A DNA stretch of 64,000 bases from Ischnura elegans (taxonomy: Eukaryota > Arthropoda > Insecta > Odonata > Coenagrionidae), in the NCBI RefSeq assembly GCF_921293095.1, contig NC_060253.1, forward strand, positions 96,055,073-96,119,072, read 5' to 3'. Of the stretch, positions 11,247 through 24,100 are shown piece by piece (the stretch's first letter is position 1; every line of letters starts with the position of its first letter). The translations under genes and the position numbers were made by a program. The notes below the pieces were generated by a model. That model searched no databases and was not told the origin of the DNA. It saw only the letters and a program-made list of their open reading frames with translations.

Positions 11247-12176
11247 TAGTTAAGTTAAATATTTTTTGTATGACGTAAAACAAAAAAATTGTACTGGTGA
11301 TTTTTTTTTCTTACTTTTGTAAACATGCATTTGCTGTATCAATACACTTGCAGCTGTTTATATGCTGCCTGTTACATTTCTCTTTATTAGGCAATTTGAA
11401 GTTAATTTTTAACCTTATCTGGTATTCATCACTGCTTAACAGATGTATCTAAATCATTAAGAATCAAATTATTTCCTATTGCATGGAAATGGAATTCGGA
11501 TTCATAGTATGAATATTCAATCCTTCAATATTCTTGTTATAGGTAAGGATAGGATTTGAACTATTCAAAATTTGATGGAACCCTTCCAAATCCTTGGAGA
11601 TGAGGTTCTGCCCATGCCTGATATATTTTTCTTAAACTCCCGCAGTAAGATATGAAAGGGAAATAATTCGATTCTCATATTGCGGCAGGAAAGAAGGCGA
11701 CCTCCTCCCTAAGGGTGTGGTTTACTTTTTTCTGGTATTTATTTTTAACCTTTTAAAATGTGCGAAAGGGATATCAATAAATATCCTTTTGAAAGTCAGT
11801 GAATGTGTAATATTTGTAGTTGCTCAATATGCCTAAAGCAATGACAATAAATTTTCTGTGATAGAGAAAAAAATGCTCCATTTAAAGGGATGAAACTTAC
11901 ATATCTCTTGAGCTATTGTTTTCCTGGGAAATAAATTTAGCATGAAATGCCATCTCTTAGCTCTTGGCATCATACTAGGTTCTTCCAGGCTGAAGTTGGG
12001 GTCCTCTAAGGTCCTGAGCCCTGTTCTACATCAGCGTTAGTGAAATCCCAAAAGCAAGAGTCGAGGGAGCTATTAACCTGGAGTAACATTTTCCGGCCTA
12101 TTGGTCAATACGAACTTAAGGGCCATACCAGCTCAAAATTAGCTCTTTGTTGTATGTTCATATATAAGTCATGCAT

Positions 12177-13438
12177 TGTAACGGTTCGAACCGCGAGAGC
12201 CGCCCACTCGACTCCCGTTCGATCTCCACCGGACATGTGATAATAAATTTCTCCAATCCCCAAAATATAATAATGCCCCTACTTTGACTTACCTTTTCAG
12301 GGCCCCAAATCAGATCCCCCACTCGAACGCGCCCACGCGCACACTCACTTACAAATGGATTGAAGGCACTTGTGGCAATGGCAAATAATAGCAAATTCCA
12401 TAAAATCTTTTTTACAACTGATTTTATTGAACTAAATGGCATCGATCCAAAATTTTACACAAGAAAAAATATTACCCCAATCACAACTGACAACTCTTTG
12501 TCAATAATTCAACGGCGTCACCTCCGACATGAAATTTAACCACACGTCTTCTCCTTCAAAATATCAATAGCACTTCACAAATAATTATTACACAAAACAA
12601 TTCTCTTTTCCAATGAACAAATGTGATGGTGTTGCATGAACCTCACAAGAGTTGCGTTTCATGGCAATTATAAAATCAAATACGTTAATTCAAATGGCCA
12701 CCCGTCTCAATTAGGGCTCAATGATACGCCAAGTAACTACCAAAGATTCACAATTATTGCTCAATCTTCTTAAAGCGAGCACTCGAATCTTGCAGGGCCG
12801 TGACGAAAGACCAGTCGTTCGCCCGTCATTTACGGAGCGAAGGTCAACAGCGCATTCACTAGGGCCTTTAGTGGAGAGTTCACTAGGACTTTCGGAGGGG
12901 GACAATCTGGATTGCAAAGGAATTTTAGGGCGTTGGGAAATTCCAAGCTTACGTCCTTCCTTGATGTCCAAGCCACCCCTCGCCAGCCGTCCATGTGCGT
13001 GCAACTCCGTCCACCTGCCGAAGTTGGGCTGCCACTGCTTGTCACTGCACTCACAATTCAACTTGATTAGTGCCAGCGCGTATGAGAGAGAGAGCTAGAC
13101 CTCGTGTCTTCGCCTTTTATCACTTCTCTTCTACCCATGAACACCTCCGATTCACCTACTAACACCCTCTTTCACACAATTCAGAGGTGGGTTTTCGAAT
13201 GCTTTCCGGGAGAGAACCACAACGTCGCCTCTCCCGGAAATCCAACTTAACACTTTTTCACTGCATTTCACTTTTGTAACACAAATATTATGCATTTAAA
13301 CATAAAATTAACACTCCACACAGATATTTAGTGCCGCATTTCACTCCCGATGCCAAAATGCGAGTGTGCGCGCGGACGTAACCCAGCCGCGATTATATTA
13401 ATTTGCGCGTCGGGCCGACTCCGATCCGTACCGTTACA
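12177..13438. mobile_element. Solo LTR of an LTR retrotransposon (1,262 bp)
   Basis: It starts TGTAACGGTTCG and ends CCGTACCGTTACA, so it has the TG...CA ends of an LTR with a 9-bp inverted terminal match (TGTAACGGT/ACCGTTACA). The 4-bp GCAT stands directly on both sides (12173-12176 and 13439-13442), as expected of a target duplication for a Gypsy-like element. GC content is higher than in the surrounding intron. No gag or pol sequence is present, so it is most simply a solo LTR left by recombination. ORFs inside it are accidental. A DNA transposon with 9-bp ends and a 4-bp target is the alternative. Confidence 0.65.
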
Positions 13439-14395
13439 GCATTCACTGCATTTTCATTTGCCTGACATTAGGTTCTCATAACTGGGGAATGACAACAAGA
13501 AGCATGGTATACTTAATAGAAAAATTTTCTTTGCTCCCTATTGTCAAGAGGGGGGTACTGCCGTTCTACATGACTTGGTGCCAATGCCGAGTCAGCTGAA
13601 AAATAGATAATGAATCTCCCAGGGTGTACTCAATACTTGATTGAATAATCAATATTTCATCTTAGTTTTGCATTTTTAATATTTGGAACAATATTTAACT
13701 GTGCGTAACCAGTTTGTGCCGTAGAAACCAATCCTGGCTGCGTGCCGCAAAAAATAATCTCTGATGTCAACGCTGTTGGATTTATTAAGTGCACACATCT
13801 AATATTTTCGTACTGTTGTAGTTCATCACTCTTTGCTGCTTTGAGTATTAACACAGGTGATCCATGTTTCTTTTGCCAGTTTGGTGGTTAAAATTTTTCT
13901 TTCCCAATGTAGTTAGAGGTAACTCGAAGTTAGTATCAACTCTACCCATTCCCCAAATTTTCTGTTACAGGAAAGGTCTCTCATTACCTGTTTTACAACT
14001 GAGAGGTCACTTAATATTATATTTCTATTGAATGCAGAACTTGAAGATTGATCAGGTTTACTGTGGTTACTTAATAACATTTTATCAGACTTAAATTTAT
14101 TAACTTGTTTCAGTGTTCATATAAACATCACGATATTCCCAAAGTCCGGTGGTTTCATTGCTCATGTCAGGTTTCTACTTTGTAACAGCCACTTTGACCA
14201 CTCTGTTAATATTTTCTCCTAATTCAAACCAACATGTTTTAATTGACTTGAATGCACTCAGTTTGCAGACTCGTCAAATACTGGCCTTAGTTTGGGAAGT
14301 TATATTTGCCTAACATCTTTGAACTCAGTTGTGAAATTGATTTCTTCCACTGTTGTTAGATAATGCCCTGATGTGATTTATTGCTTTTCATGAAG

Positions 14396-14535
14396 ATGCA
14401 TCTTCAGAATTGGAAGTTTTTGAAGATGCTGAAGACACAACGTCTGAACTCGCCAAAGATGTCCTCAAGTCGTCTGTCGATGGTGACAAAGATGCTGCAG
14501 CCCGAGTGCAACAAGTGGTTGAGAAATATTACCAG
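14396..14535 (+). CDS. Multi-Tudor protein, exon h: linker segment
   Basis: Phase 1 in, donor TACCAG|gttaat, phase 0 out. The peptide (about 47 residues: EVFEDAEDTTSELAKDVLKS through RVQQVVEKYYQ) is acidic with a probable helix at the end. Two acceptors 12 nt apart fit equally in phase: after catgaag (exon from 14396) or after catcttcag (exon from 14408). The first is used here; the second would drop four residues. Its place in the gene rests on phase and on the matching acidic composition of exon g. Confidence 0.75.
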
Positions 14536-15602
14536 GTTAATTTCCCTTCCTATATTTTAAAGATTAAATTTTTATTTATCATGTTTCTCAGATCATGGTC
14601 CGTATGTTATCTGTTTTGTGACTGATCCATTGAACTTCTAAATTCAATGTTATGGTTTTTGCCAGCATTTTGGTTTAACTTAACAAGTTTGGCTGCAGGA
14701 TGTAAGATTATTATTTTAATAACTTGGTTATCCCATGTGAAGAATTAAAGCTTTTAGGGACAAAGTAAATTCATTAGAAATGGTAATTTATTATATCAGT
14801 TAGACTGTTCTCTCTTTAGCAAATTATTTTTTGCTCTTTCTTGTTATAATGACGTCAATTCATTGCATTAATATTTTATGTATGTATATTTTTTATTCGT
14901 TAAGTTGAACATAATTTATTATAACTACTCAAGAAATATTTATGCGCTATAATCTGTATTAGCTGATTTGTTAGTGGACTCTATAATGACTGTTGAATGA
15001 GTATCCTATGAGGGTCTTGGGCTTCATCACCTGTGCACACTTGTATTTGCTTATATATCTTAGGTCAAGTATATTTGCCAGGATGCAAAATTACTAAGGT
15101 AATTTCTATCCTATGTACAGGCTTTTGCAAAATGCTAGATTGCATTCTTGCTGTTTTACGTTGTTTACTTTTGTGATAATTATTTCATTGGCAATGCAAA
15201 AAATAATTTCTTTTGTCTTTCACTAATCCCACTACCTTGAACAGCTAATGCAGTACTAACTTTCTAACAAACAATCATAATATTATCTGTCCTTATTAAA
15301 TCGCATACGTGCAGTTTCCTCTTCCAAATGCTATTCTTGCGGCAGCATGTTTGTAAATATAGCTTTATTTTTTAAACTGCTTTTAATGCTTGGCTATTTT
15401 TAATGCTAGTCATAGTGTGCAGCTTTAATGCTTCCTCCATGCTTTATATGAATATTTTGATGTACAACTTTAAAGCTATTTGCAGTATTTTTTATCTGAT
15501 AATCTTGATTGTTTAAAGATATTGAGGTCTGGATCTTCTCTTGTATATCAGACTTTTATCTGCAGACGTGTTTCAATTTTTTTTTTTTAAACGTTCCGGC
15601 AG
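14536..15602. other. Intron, nothing recognised
   Basis: A phase-0 AT-rich intron of 1,067 bp ending in a T-run and cggcag. No repeat or ORF of note. Confidence 0.6.
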
Positions 15603-15638
15603 ATTCTTAAGCCTGAACTGCGTATCAAAAAGAAAAAG
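15603..15638 (+). CDS. Multi-Tudor protein, exon i: 36-nt microexon
   Basis: A 36-nt in-frame segment between a T-run/cggcag acceptor and AAAAAG|gtgatt donor, phase 0 on both sides. It encodes ILKPELRIKKKK, a basic patch between the acidic linker and the last Tudor-like fold. Skipping it keeps the frame, so it could be an alternative cassette. Support is splice sites and phase only. Confidence 0.5.
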
Positions 15639-16974
15639 GTGATTATTTCCCATTGAAGCTATTGGCTTTTCATAATATGTTGAATATTACTTAAAATAAT
15701 TGTCTAAAAATATTTGGATTGCGAATAGGTAGGCCACCTCTCTCCCTTATATGTTTCTGTGAAATATTACTTGAGGAAACAAACTCATTGTATTCACTGG
15801 TCTTAAGTTACTAGTTAGGTTAGTGCAGATTTTGAAATCTTTCTTATAGTCCAAATTTACGCTATTTCATCATGTCTAGCATGAAAGATGGTAGCCATTG
15901 GAGTGGAGCAACAATTACATCCATGATCATATAGGTAGAAGGATTAAGAAAAATAGATGGTAAATCTATAATGATCATTTTCGTAGTACACAGTTTCTAC
16001 CTTGACTTCAGTGTCATGACTTGTGACTTCTGCTCCTATTCTCTATTAGTTGTTATTCTTTTGTATAATTTGGGAAGTTTCTTATTCATTGAAGAGAAAA
16101 ACCTATCAAGTTGACAAAATGGTGTCAAAATTAGTCTATGGGCAAAATTAACAACTGGGTTGGAGTTTGCTGACAGTCTGGTCAGCAGAAGTTTTTGTGG
16201 GCTACAATCCAGTGATCAGTAAATAGAATGCCAGATAATCAGGCTACCACTGTATTCTCAGAGTGGCTATCTGCAGGTTTTCAGCAGTAGGCTCAAATAA
16301 CCAGGTTGGCATTTGAAAGATAGTCACTCTTGCTATGAAGTAAATTAATTGGTGCTTATTATGTTTAGGATCATCTATTTGTAAAACACTTATTTTGGGA
16401 CTTGTTAAAGTAGAATGCTTATTAGGCCACTTCTTCGACTTGACATTTTGCCAGCATTCAGGTGACTTTGCAGGATTTTAACCACAAAATATTTTCTGGG
16501 AGGAGGTGGTCTCAAGAAAAGGAGTTCTTGATTCTTTTGGATAGTGTTAAGACTTGAAACCCGAAAACATTTTGCAGGTTTTTAACTTGGCTTGACTTTA
16601 TGCAGGGTAGTATTAAACTCAACTCCTATTTGAAATTTATATTTTTACATGCACAGTTTTTGTGGTATTAAACTGCCCTCTACATTCCAATTCAATGTCT
16701 ATGTCTTCAGCGTCAAATTGAGTGATATTTATTTTTTAGATAACTATGCTTAGGTGTTCACTTCATGTATAAGAAATTCTGAGTAGCATGGAGAAAGTAT
16801 CTTGCTGCACATATAGAATTTTTACTTGCTCTAAGTGATAGTCATAATAGCAATATTATATTGGTGTTCATGTCACTTCACAATGCTTAACTAGCTTGCG
16901 ACTCCATATTAGTAACAAATGCTTTCCTTTCTGTATTATTTCATTCTCCCGAAACTTGCCTCAAACTATTTCAG
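15639..16974. other. Intron, nothing recognised
   Basis: A phase-0 AT-rich intron of 1,336 bp ending CTATTTCAG. No element or ORF seen. Confidence 0.6.
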
Positions 16975-17148
16975 GAGTCTGCCAAGCCTTTGCCTATTGA
17001 AAATATACGAATAGGTGGAGATTACTTTGCGCAGAGCCCTGCTGACTGTGGTCAAGTGGTGCCGGTGAAGGTGTTGGACGTGTCGGGTACTTTGGGTGCT
17101 GTGGTGGAGTTTAGAGAAGGATTTGTGGATGAGGTTCCTCTAGACAAG
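16975..17148 (+). CDS. Multi-Tudor protein, exon j: degenerate Tudor-like fold, GC donor
   Basis: Acceptor CTATTTCAG, phase 0 in. The peptide VVPVKVLDVSGTLGAVVEF then GFVDEVPLDK has the strand rhythm of a Tudor core, but the YGN and the aromatic cage are missing. The exon must end at GACAAG|gcaagg, a GC donor that otherwise fits the consensus. Reading on gives a stop 33 bases later. Joining this donor to exon k yields EVPLDK-IYECPPD, which matches the usual end of a Tudor core (VPL..I..LP). A GT at 17134 would remove VPLDK and is less likely. Confidence 0.72.
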
Positions 17149-19553
17149 GCAAGGGGAAGATCCCACTGGCAATTACTCTAATAATTTTCTTGAAATCTAT
17201 CATCCATTTTTCAAATATGCTCCTCTTTGTCTTACTAATGTTTCTTTCAACATTTTCAAGGTATTTTTTAGGTTAGTAAATTACTGTCATTCTCCTTCAC
17301 TCTTCAATTCTACCCAGCTAATGATTCACATCTTGAATTAATAATTCTTCCATCAGTATTCCCATTTTGCTTTGTTAATGGTTATTAAATAATTGATTTT
17401 AAACTCAACCTGTACTAATGTGATCAAGATATGATCAGAATTGCATTGATGGCAATCATTGATCATGTCTATTTGATAAATAGCATTATAAATTTAAATT
17501 CTTTGTTCAGGATGGTACATACTTGTACACTTCCGTACATAAAAAGGCAAATATGATGAGAACACAAAGAAATGCCTAAAATAAGGCTTACCTGTTGTGA
17601 GCTAATTTTAAAATGTCACAGCCTATATATCTGGTTTAGCAATGCAGAAAAAGTATCTCCATTCTATTTTAGTGTACATATTTTTACCCTACTTACTGAA
17701 GTAATCATAAGAAAAATTAGTAACTTTTTGGGTCGGGAGTACTACATGAAGTCAAATTATGTGTAAAAAGAGGTGCAGGTAGCAAAAATAATTTCACCAA
17801 AAACTATAAATATTAGATCTTTTTCAGTATTCAATTTGTTCCTCTGTTCTTAAAATCTATTGGCAGTGGTTTCATGCTTAGTCTTTTGGGCACATAGTGG
17901 CAGTTTATGTGCTGTGTCTTCATTTTATGTCTATCTTTTTTGCATTTTGAAAAATTCAATGGGGAGCCAGTTACATTATTAGCATAGTAGATGAGATCAC
18001 ATTTCGGGGTGTGGTTTTGGATCCCAGCTTAGGGAAATTGATTTTTTAGCCTAGTTTACATTTTCCAACTTAATGGGCACATCTTCTTTGGATTACTTGG
18101 TTAAAGTTATGGTTGTGGTAGTTCCATAGTTTTTTAGTCCTTTTTTCTGGGTTATGGAAAATTTTATGAAAAATATACTTATTAAATTAAAACCTACTGC
18201 AGGATATTATCATGATATAGGGTCCAGAAATATTTTTATTTCATCATGTAAATCAGTAAAATTCACTTATATCTTTACTAATCCTGACTGAGTTATAGTT
18301 CTGGTGAGGGAAACCTCAATTTTCAATTTTGTCATTCATTTATGGAAATGAGCAAACTTAGGGAAGTTGGGACAGGTCATGAACTCTTCTGGTACAATTT
18401 TTCTGATCATAATCTGATAACTACTAAGCTATGAAGAAACCTTTGGATTCTTTTAGTTTATTTAATTTGAAAAATTATCTCTTAAATTTTCCACATCTCT
18501 TTTTAAGATCAAGTACCTTACTCACAGACTGACAGGTTATTGATTAAGTCTGTTTTCATTGTTTGTAATCACTCTTCAAGTGAGCTTTGGTAGTCTAGTT
18601 TGATAATTAGTACTGTTCGCACTTTAATTTCTGGAGACATGCATTTTTCCACTGAATCCCATTGTCTTTGTCATGCCTGTCTTAGCATTTCCTCATTCAG
18701 ACCGAAACGGTATTTCTATTTACATCCCTAGTATTCTGCGTGTTTCATTAACCTTTACATACACATCTTATGGCATGATCAGTTCATTCACAGTAGTTTA
18801 CCTGGTAGTATATCATTTTTTTTATTCATCTGTGTCATTTCTTCACAACAAATATCAACGTAAATACCTAACAAAAAAAAGACTGCAATTATATTCCAAA
18901 TAATAGACATTAAACGTCTGACAATATGCAGATAGTGAAGTAATGATAGACTATTTCTGATCATGAATTTATTTTGAAGGGCCATTCATGGAAAGGAAAC
19001 GGTGTAGTGTAAATGTTGAGGAAATAGCTTAGTGTTTCATCAAAATTCGTTGTATAAGGTAAAGGCTCTGCCATCACTGGCTAGAGTAATTCTGCCTCAC
19101 TCATCTCTCACGGCCCACTATTAGTTGCAGAGTCAGTTTCTGGGACATTAAACTGGCCATTTTGGGCAGTCGTAAACCAACCTTTTTTGAAATGAAAAAA
19201 TTGGTGCTTAACAAACTTCACCATTTACCAAGTGAGCAACAGGGATGAAAAGACTGCTTAGTTACCTTCTTAAAAAAGCAAATGCAATCTGTTTTCTCTT
19301 CAAATGCAATTTGTTTTGTTTTACAGCATCCTCAACAGCCTAAGCCTTCATAAAACCTTTTCTCTTAAATCAAGGGTGAACATAATATTAAGTAAAACTT
19401 ACTTGCCTCAATCATGCATGGTTAGAGTTAATACCCTTCATAATTAACAGCTTTTGTGAGGTTGTACTTATAGCCAAGAAAGAATTGAACTTGTTGCACA
19501 TGAAAAATGTTTGAGTGTCACGCGTGTATGATGCATGATTTCTCTGCTAAGTA
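17149..19553. other. First part of a 9.2-kb intron, nothing recognised
   Basis: AT-rich intron sequence after the GC donor. Short ORFs near 17572 and 18673 have no family signature. Confidence 0.6.
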
Positions 19554-21182
19554 CAGGTTGAAACCTCTCTAGTGTGGCACCCTTGGGACTGGTCCGTTGC
19601 CAGATTATGGAAAATTCTGGTTCATAAAATGCATCTCTGATGAATATGAACTTTGATAACATGCTCACTTCCTAGTCGTAGCAGGTCGTACTAAATACTT
19701 CAAGGGCTACTTAAATAACATCCAATGCTGAGTGGTATTATCGCAAAGGACATAGCGTTTCAAGTGATATATTCATCAGAGGTTTGTAGGAAAATTCAGA
19801 GCTTCAGCTGTATATTGTTTTGATAATTCCTCCACTTTCCCTCTGAAACTTAAAGCCAGGTCAGAGCTTGTGCTTGCCACCCCTCTGTGTGGTTCTATTA
19901 GCATTGTCCCAAGCAAAGGAAAGGGACCAGAGTAAGTCTTATAGGGTAAATCCTTACATGAGAGCACATTGTCACAGGGTTGAATTAATGAAGTACAAAT
20001 GGGAGAGAGGTGCCCTCAACATTACTTTTTAATGAACAATTTGGCTTTGGGTTGAGCTGGAGAACCACGAACAGAACTATTTTGCGTGTTGGATCTAATA
20101 TAACAGAGTTAGTGTGCCCTAGCCTCTGGCATAAAATAATTCTCAAACCATTCCAGGAACAATTAGAAAGTCATCCATCCCTTCTTATTTCCCCGATAGA
20201 TCACTAGGAAATTTCCACTCTCTTGAAAGCCCTAAGGTATACACTCTTATCAATGACATTAGCTAATGCCGATGAGTGCCAGCTGCATCACTGCACCCTA
20301 GAGGTGTTACTTATTCATTCGACTCCCTCATGCACTTTGCTGCATACTCTGAATCCTAAGCAAGTGTTTTCTGGGGCATTCAATACCAATACTCAGCACT
20401 TTCATCTACGTGGTGCTCATGTTCTGGCTATGAATTTTCAGAGGCCACTATTTGGGCAAATTCACCAGTGAAACTGTGGACTCCCTATCAGCACTTCCAT
20501 TTTCACTACACACACTAGAAATCCCATCCCTGTCGTTAAACATCTGCAGCTAACCTGTGCTTGCTCAATTTGCATCTATGTGGAAATGCTCGCACCATCA
20601 CTTTGCCATAACTTAAACCACTGAATTAGTTCACTGCCTAAGTCCTTATTTTTCTACTTTTGAAAGTTATGTACTTCTGCAATCTTTTCTGGCTTTATTT
20701 CTCCAAAGAAATTTAAAATATTCTCCTTGTATTTCTTCAAGTTGTACACTGCTGAAGTCACAATGCCATAACTTTTGCTTAAAGCTCTGACTGAAAATTG
20801 GAATCAAGGAAATAAAACTTTGTAAGGTTCACTGATTGTTTAATTAAGGGCACCAATATGGAGAGGTTTCACAAAGTAAAGCCTGAAGTTATTAGTTATA
20901 TTCTGACTGAAAAGTTAAGTTTCCCCTTTTTAGCACAATTATTCACACTGCTTGGCATCATGAATACTTGGACATGATCAAATAAATTAGCGGGAAACTT
21001 TTTAACTAGGGACGAGTTGGCATGGGTAAATTTTAGCTTCCATGCAATTCCTTGCTGCTAGTCGATATGATCCAAACAGCACCACAGCATGGAAAACCAC
21101 AAATTAAAAAGCTTGTATTCAAGGTGCACCATATAATAGGGATGCAGGACCATAGAATACTGGACTAAAGAGGTTCAACCTG
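19554..21182 (-). pseudogene. Dead Tigger/pogo-type transposon with decayed DDE transposase
   Basis: The ends are CAGGTTGAAACCTCTCTAG and, inverted, CTTTAGTCCAG with GGTTCAACCTG. A TA precedes the left end; the right flank reads TG, so the target duplication is decayed. Read on the minus strand, the middle carries stop-riddled pieces of a CENP-B/Jerky-like DDE transposase, for example HVDESAEYWYRMPQKTLA (the DES...W..LP.KTL block) and then LGCSDAAGTH. Many stops and frame changes show it is long dead. Confidence 0.75.
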
Positions 21183-24100
21183 TGCATACAGTAGAAGATC
21201 CAGAACACATTGAAACAGGGATATTTGGGAAGTACGATTTTTCTACTTTCTAGATCACTCTCATTTCAGTGACCAATTCAATTTACATTGTAACTGCCGT
21301 CACACCTGGGTTGATGATGAATAAAAATAGCTTCATTCCTGGGACAACCTTTCTTCTTTTTTTTTAGCTCATCAACTAGAATATTCTCATGAAAGTTTTG
21401 CAAGAGTAAATTGAATATGCTGGGTTGTGCTTCTTCATCATCATTCGGCAAATGCAGTGCCAGGAGCTTCGGCTCACGAGTGGGGTGACTTATCTTCATG
21501 TAACATTTGGCTCCCTCCTTCTGATCCCAACATTGGACACTTTTTTATAAAAATGTATCTAATGGTTCTAAGTCATTACTGAATTACCATAGATTATCTT
21601 AGTTTTCACTTTTGAAGTTGGACTTAAAGGATTACGTGACTACTCATGGCATGAGTTATTCTCTGAGAGTAGCTACTACGATGGTTTTCTAGGAATGGTT
21701 TTCATTGATGGCTCACCAACCCCTCCCTTTCAATTCTCCTCTTGGTAGGCAGTCCATTGTTAGCCCAACGTCTACCTATGCCACTATTTTCCCTTTTCAA
21801 AAGAGAAGGCCCGATATTTTCTGTGTAGTTCACCCAAATATCCTTTCTTAAATCCATTTCAAGTTCAGTTTTATGGATGTTTATTTGATTCGTGAACGAG
21901 AATATTCTTTCTCTGCAGGACAACATTATGAGAAAATATTGTCCACATCACTTTTTCCGTATAACACCATGCAGATGGCTATCAGAATCAGTGTTGATCA
22001 AAGGATATTTTTTTCTTGTTAGCCTGGTTGTGCTCTTCAAATCCCTCCTTGGCTAATATTTAATGGAATCAAAATCTTCATTTGTTGTGTAATACTCTGA
22101 GAGTCGATTAAAATGCCCCAAACCAAACATTAGGAACAAATATGCTTGGTGAGTGCTTGCTAGTTTTTATTTTCATTCCGATGTGCTGCGTAGCTATTAC
22201 TGAAGAAAAAGATTGCTTTTACAGCATTAGATGGTATTGGCTTAATCTCTTTTACCAAGGCGTCAACTCATCGTTATGAGGCCTACTTTCACTGGCTTGA
22301 AAGGAATCCCATTCACTCCCATGGAATGCCCCTCCACGTTGATTATCCACCATTAGCTTAAATGTGCTTGTGGAATTCCCATTTTCACTTGATTGAATTC
22401 TTTAAAATATCAGCCTGCAGTGTGTGCAACCAGCAACCCGTACTTTCTCTAAACTGTGAATTTACTAGTCTGAATTTATATTAGTTCTTAATTTGGTATA
22501 AGGTAATCCACATTTTGCTTGGAAGGTGTGCAAGAGTGAAGAATTTGTGTTCAAAGGATAAAATCATGTAAATTCCAAGGTTTCATGAATTGGTGTGCAC
22601 GAATGAATGGTTTCAGATGCACGTATGCCTTTTACCAACATGTATTATAAAAGCTTAGATTCTTCAAGGCTTGTAAGATTGAATTAACTGTTAGATATGG
22701 TTGTGAAGATTTCTCGCGCTTCACAGTGGATAAGATTTTCCATATCTCCTTTGAATGTTTCGACGAGCGACTTGCCCATCATCCTCGGGGATCCAATGCC
22801 ATTCTGTTCGTACATTGAGTTAATATACAATTAACTGCTCCTAATAGTGGTTGATCTTTCACTTTCTCTTGATTGGCTTCCAGTTCCCTTTGAACTTCCA
22901 GGAGGTGGGCCCATATTCTGCTTCTGTTGTTGCCGCTCAATTTTTTTATTGTGTTGCCATGCTATGGGACCTTAATAGATTATTTCGCTATGCAATTCCA
23001 GTACCCATAGGATCAACAGAAGAGCTTCATTTCTTCCCAGTGAATCTTATGGTTGTGATGTATGCTGTGCTAGGCTACAGCTGATCTTTTAGGCTGCCAT
23101 AGTTGAAGGTGTCTGCGATGTTTTGTCAGCCTCTTTCCTATTGGCTCCTCTCTCCAGTGTTAGATGTGTAAAATTTGTAGGACTATTTTCTGATCCCATG
23201 GATAGTGGGAACTCTGAGTGATAGAATCTATTCACACCTGACGGCATTGCAACATGGTAAAGACAGCGGCTACAACACAAGCAGAATATGAAACATTCTC
23301 CTAAAATTCCGAGGGGACTGGCAGCCAGTCAGGAGACATATGCATACATTTAAACCCAATGCACCAACGGAATGACATTGGATTCCCGAATCCCTGAGCA
23401 AGAGGGGCCAGTTGCTCATGGAAACGTTGGGAGGAGAAAAGGAAAATATTAGCCGGTGTGAAACCAGAGAAACTTTTATATCCATAAATCTGTGGGAAAA
23501 AATCTGGCATTGCTTTACTGTTGGACCTATTTTCCATTTGTGCAGATTGGATGAAAAACACGTCATCCCTATTTCTCTCATGTCAACTAGTAGGTAAAGG
23601 CATGATTATATTTTTTTTCCTTAAAATTGGTTTTCATCGAGTAGACTTAGGTAGAGCCAAGATCACTTATAATGGAATCTATAGTTACTGAACCCTTTAA
23701 ATTGCAATAAAAGAAAATGGACATATATGACTGGATATGCTATCAAGATTAATTACTTTTGACCCTCCGTCGGACGCAATGGATCTGAGAGGCATAGTGC
23801 AAGTTTTTTTCATTTCTCCATGTCAATTGGTGGCATGAAGCCTTGATGTTTATAGTAGCTTTTTGTTTTGACAATCTCTATGCAGCCTTTAACTTTTCGC
23901 ATTTATGCCGACAGATCAGTGGTGTATTATTCAACATAGTTAAGAGAAGTAATGGCACAGTAAAGCAAAATAAAAGCATTAGTAGATGAATAAGATACTG
24001 ATCTTATAGAATTCACATGCTAAAATACATTACTTATTATAATACTTATCAGCCTAATGAGTGCATTAAATCGCTCCTTGCTGGATTGGTCCGGGGCCGT

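Larger units (their letters stand above)
10691..14395. other. Large intron with a MITE and a solo LTR
   Basis: A phase-1 intron of 3,705 bp. It holds the elements at 11081-11246 and 12177-13438. 11249-12172 and 13443-14395 show no other signal. Confidence 0.7.

Noticed and set aside
12180..12200. GGTTCGAACC resembling a tRNA T-loop
   Set aside because: No cloverleaf around it; it is part of the LTR terminus.
12711..13098. ORFs of 116 and 125 codons on both strands
   Set aside because: They lie inside the solo LTR and overlap each other; no gag/pol motif.
17134..17181. GT donor at 17134 or a terminal exon ending at TAA 17181
   Set aside because: The GT option removes VPLDK, which fits the Tudor ending; the terminal option leaves exons k and l, in perfect phase, unused. 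Either could still be a minor isoform.
22851..23581. Overlapping ORFs of 77-103 codons on both strands in the 9.2-kb intron
   Set aside because: No domain and no splice phase partner; probably worn repeat DNA.
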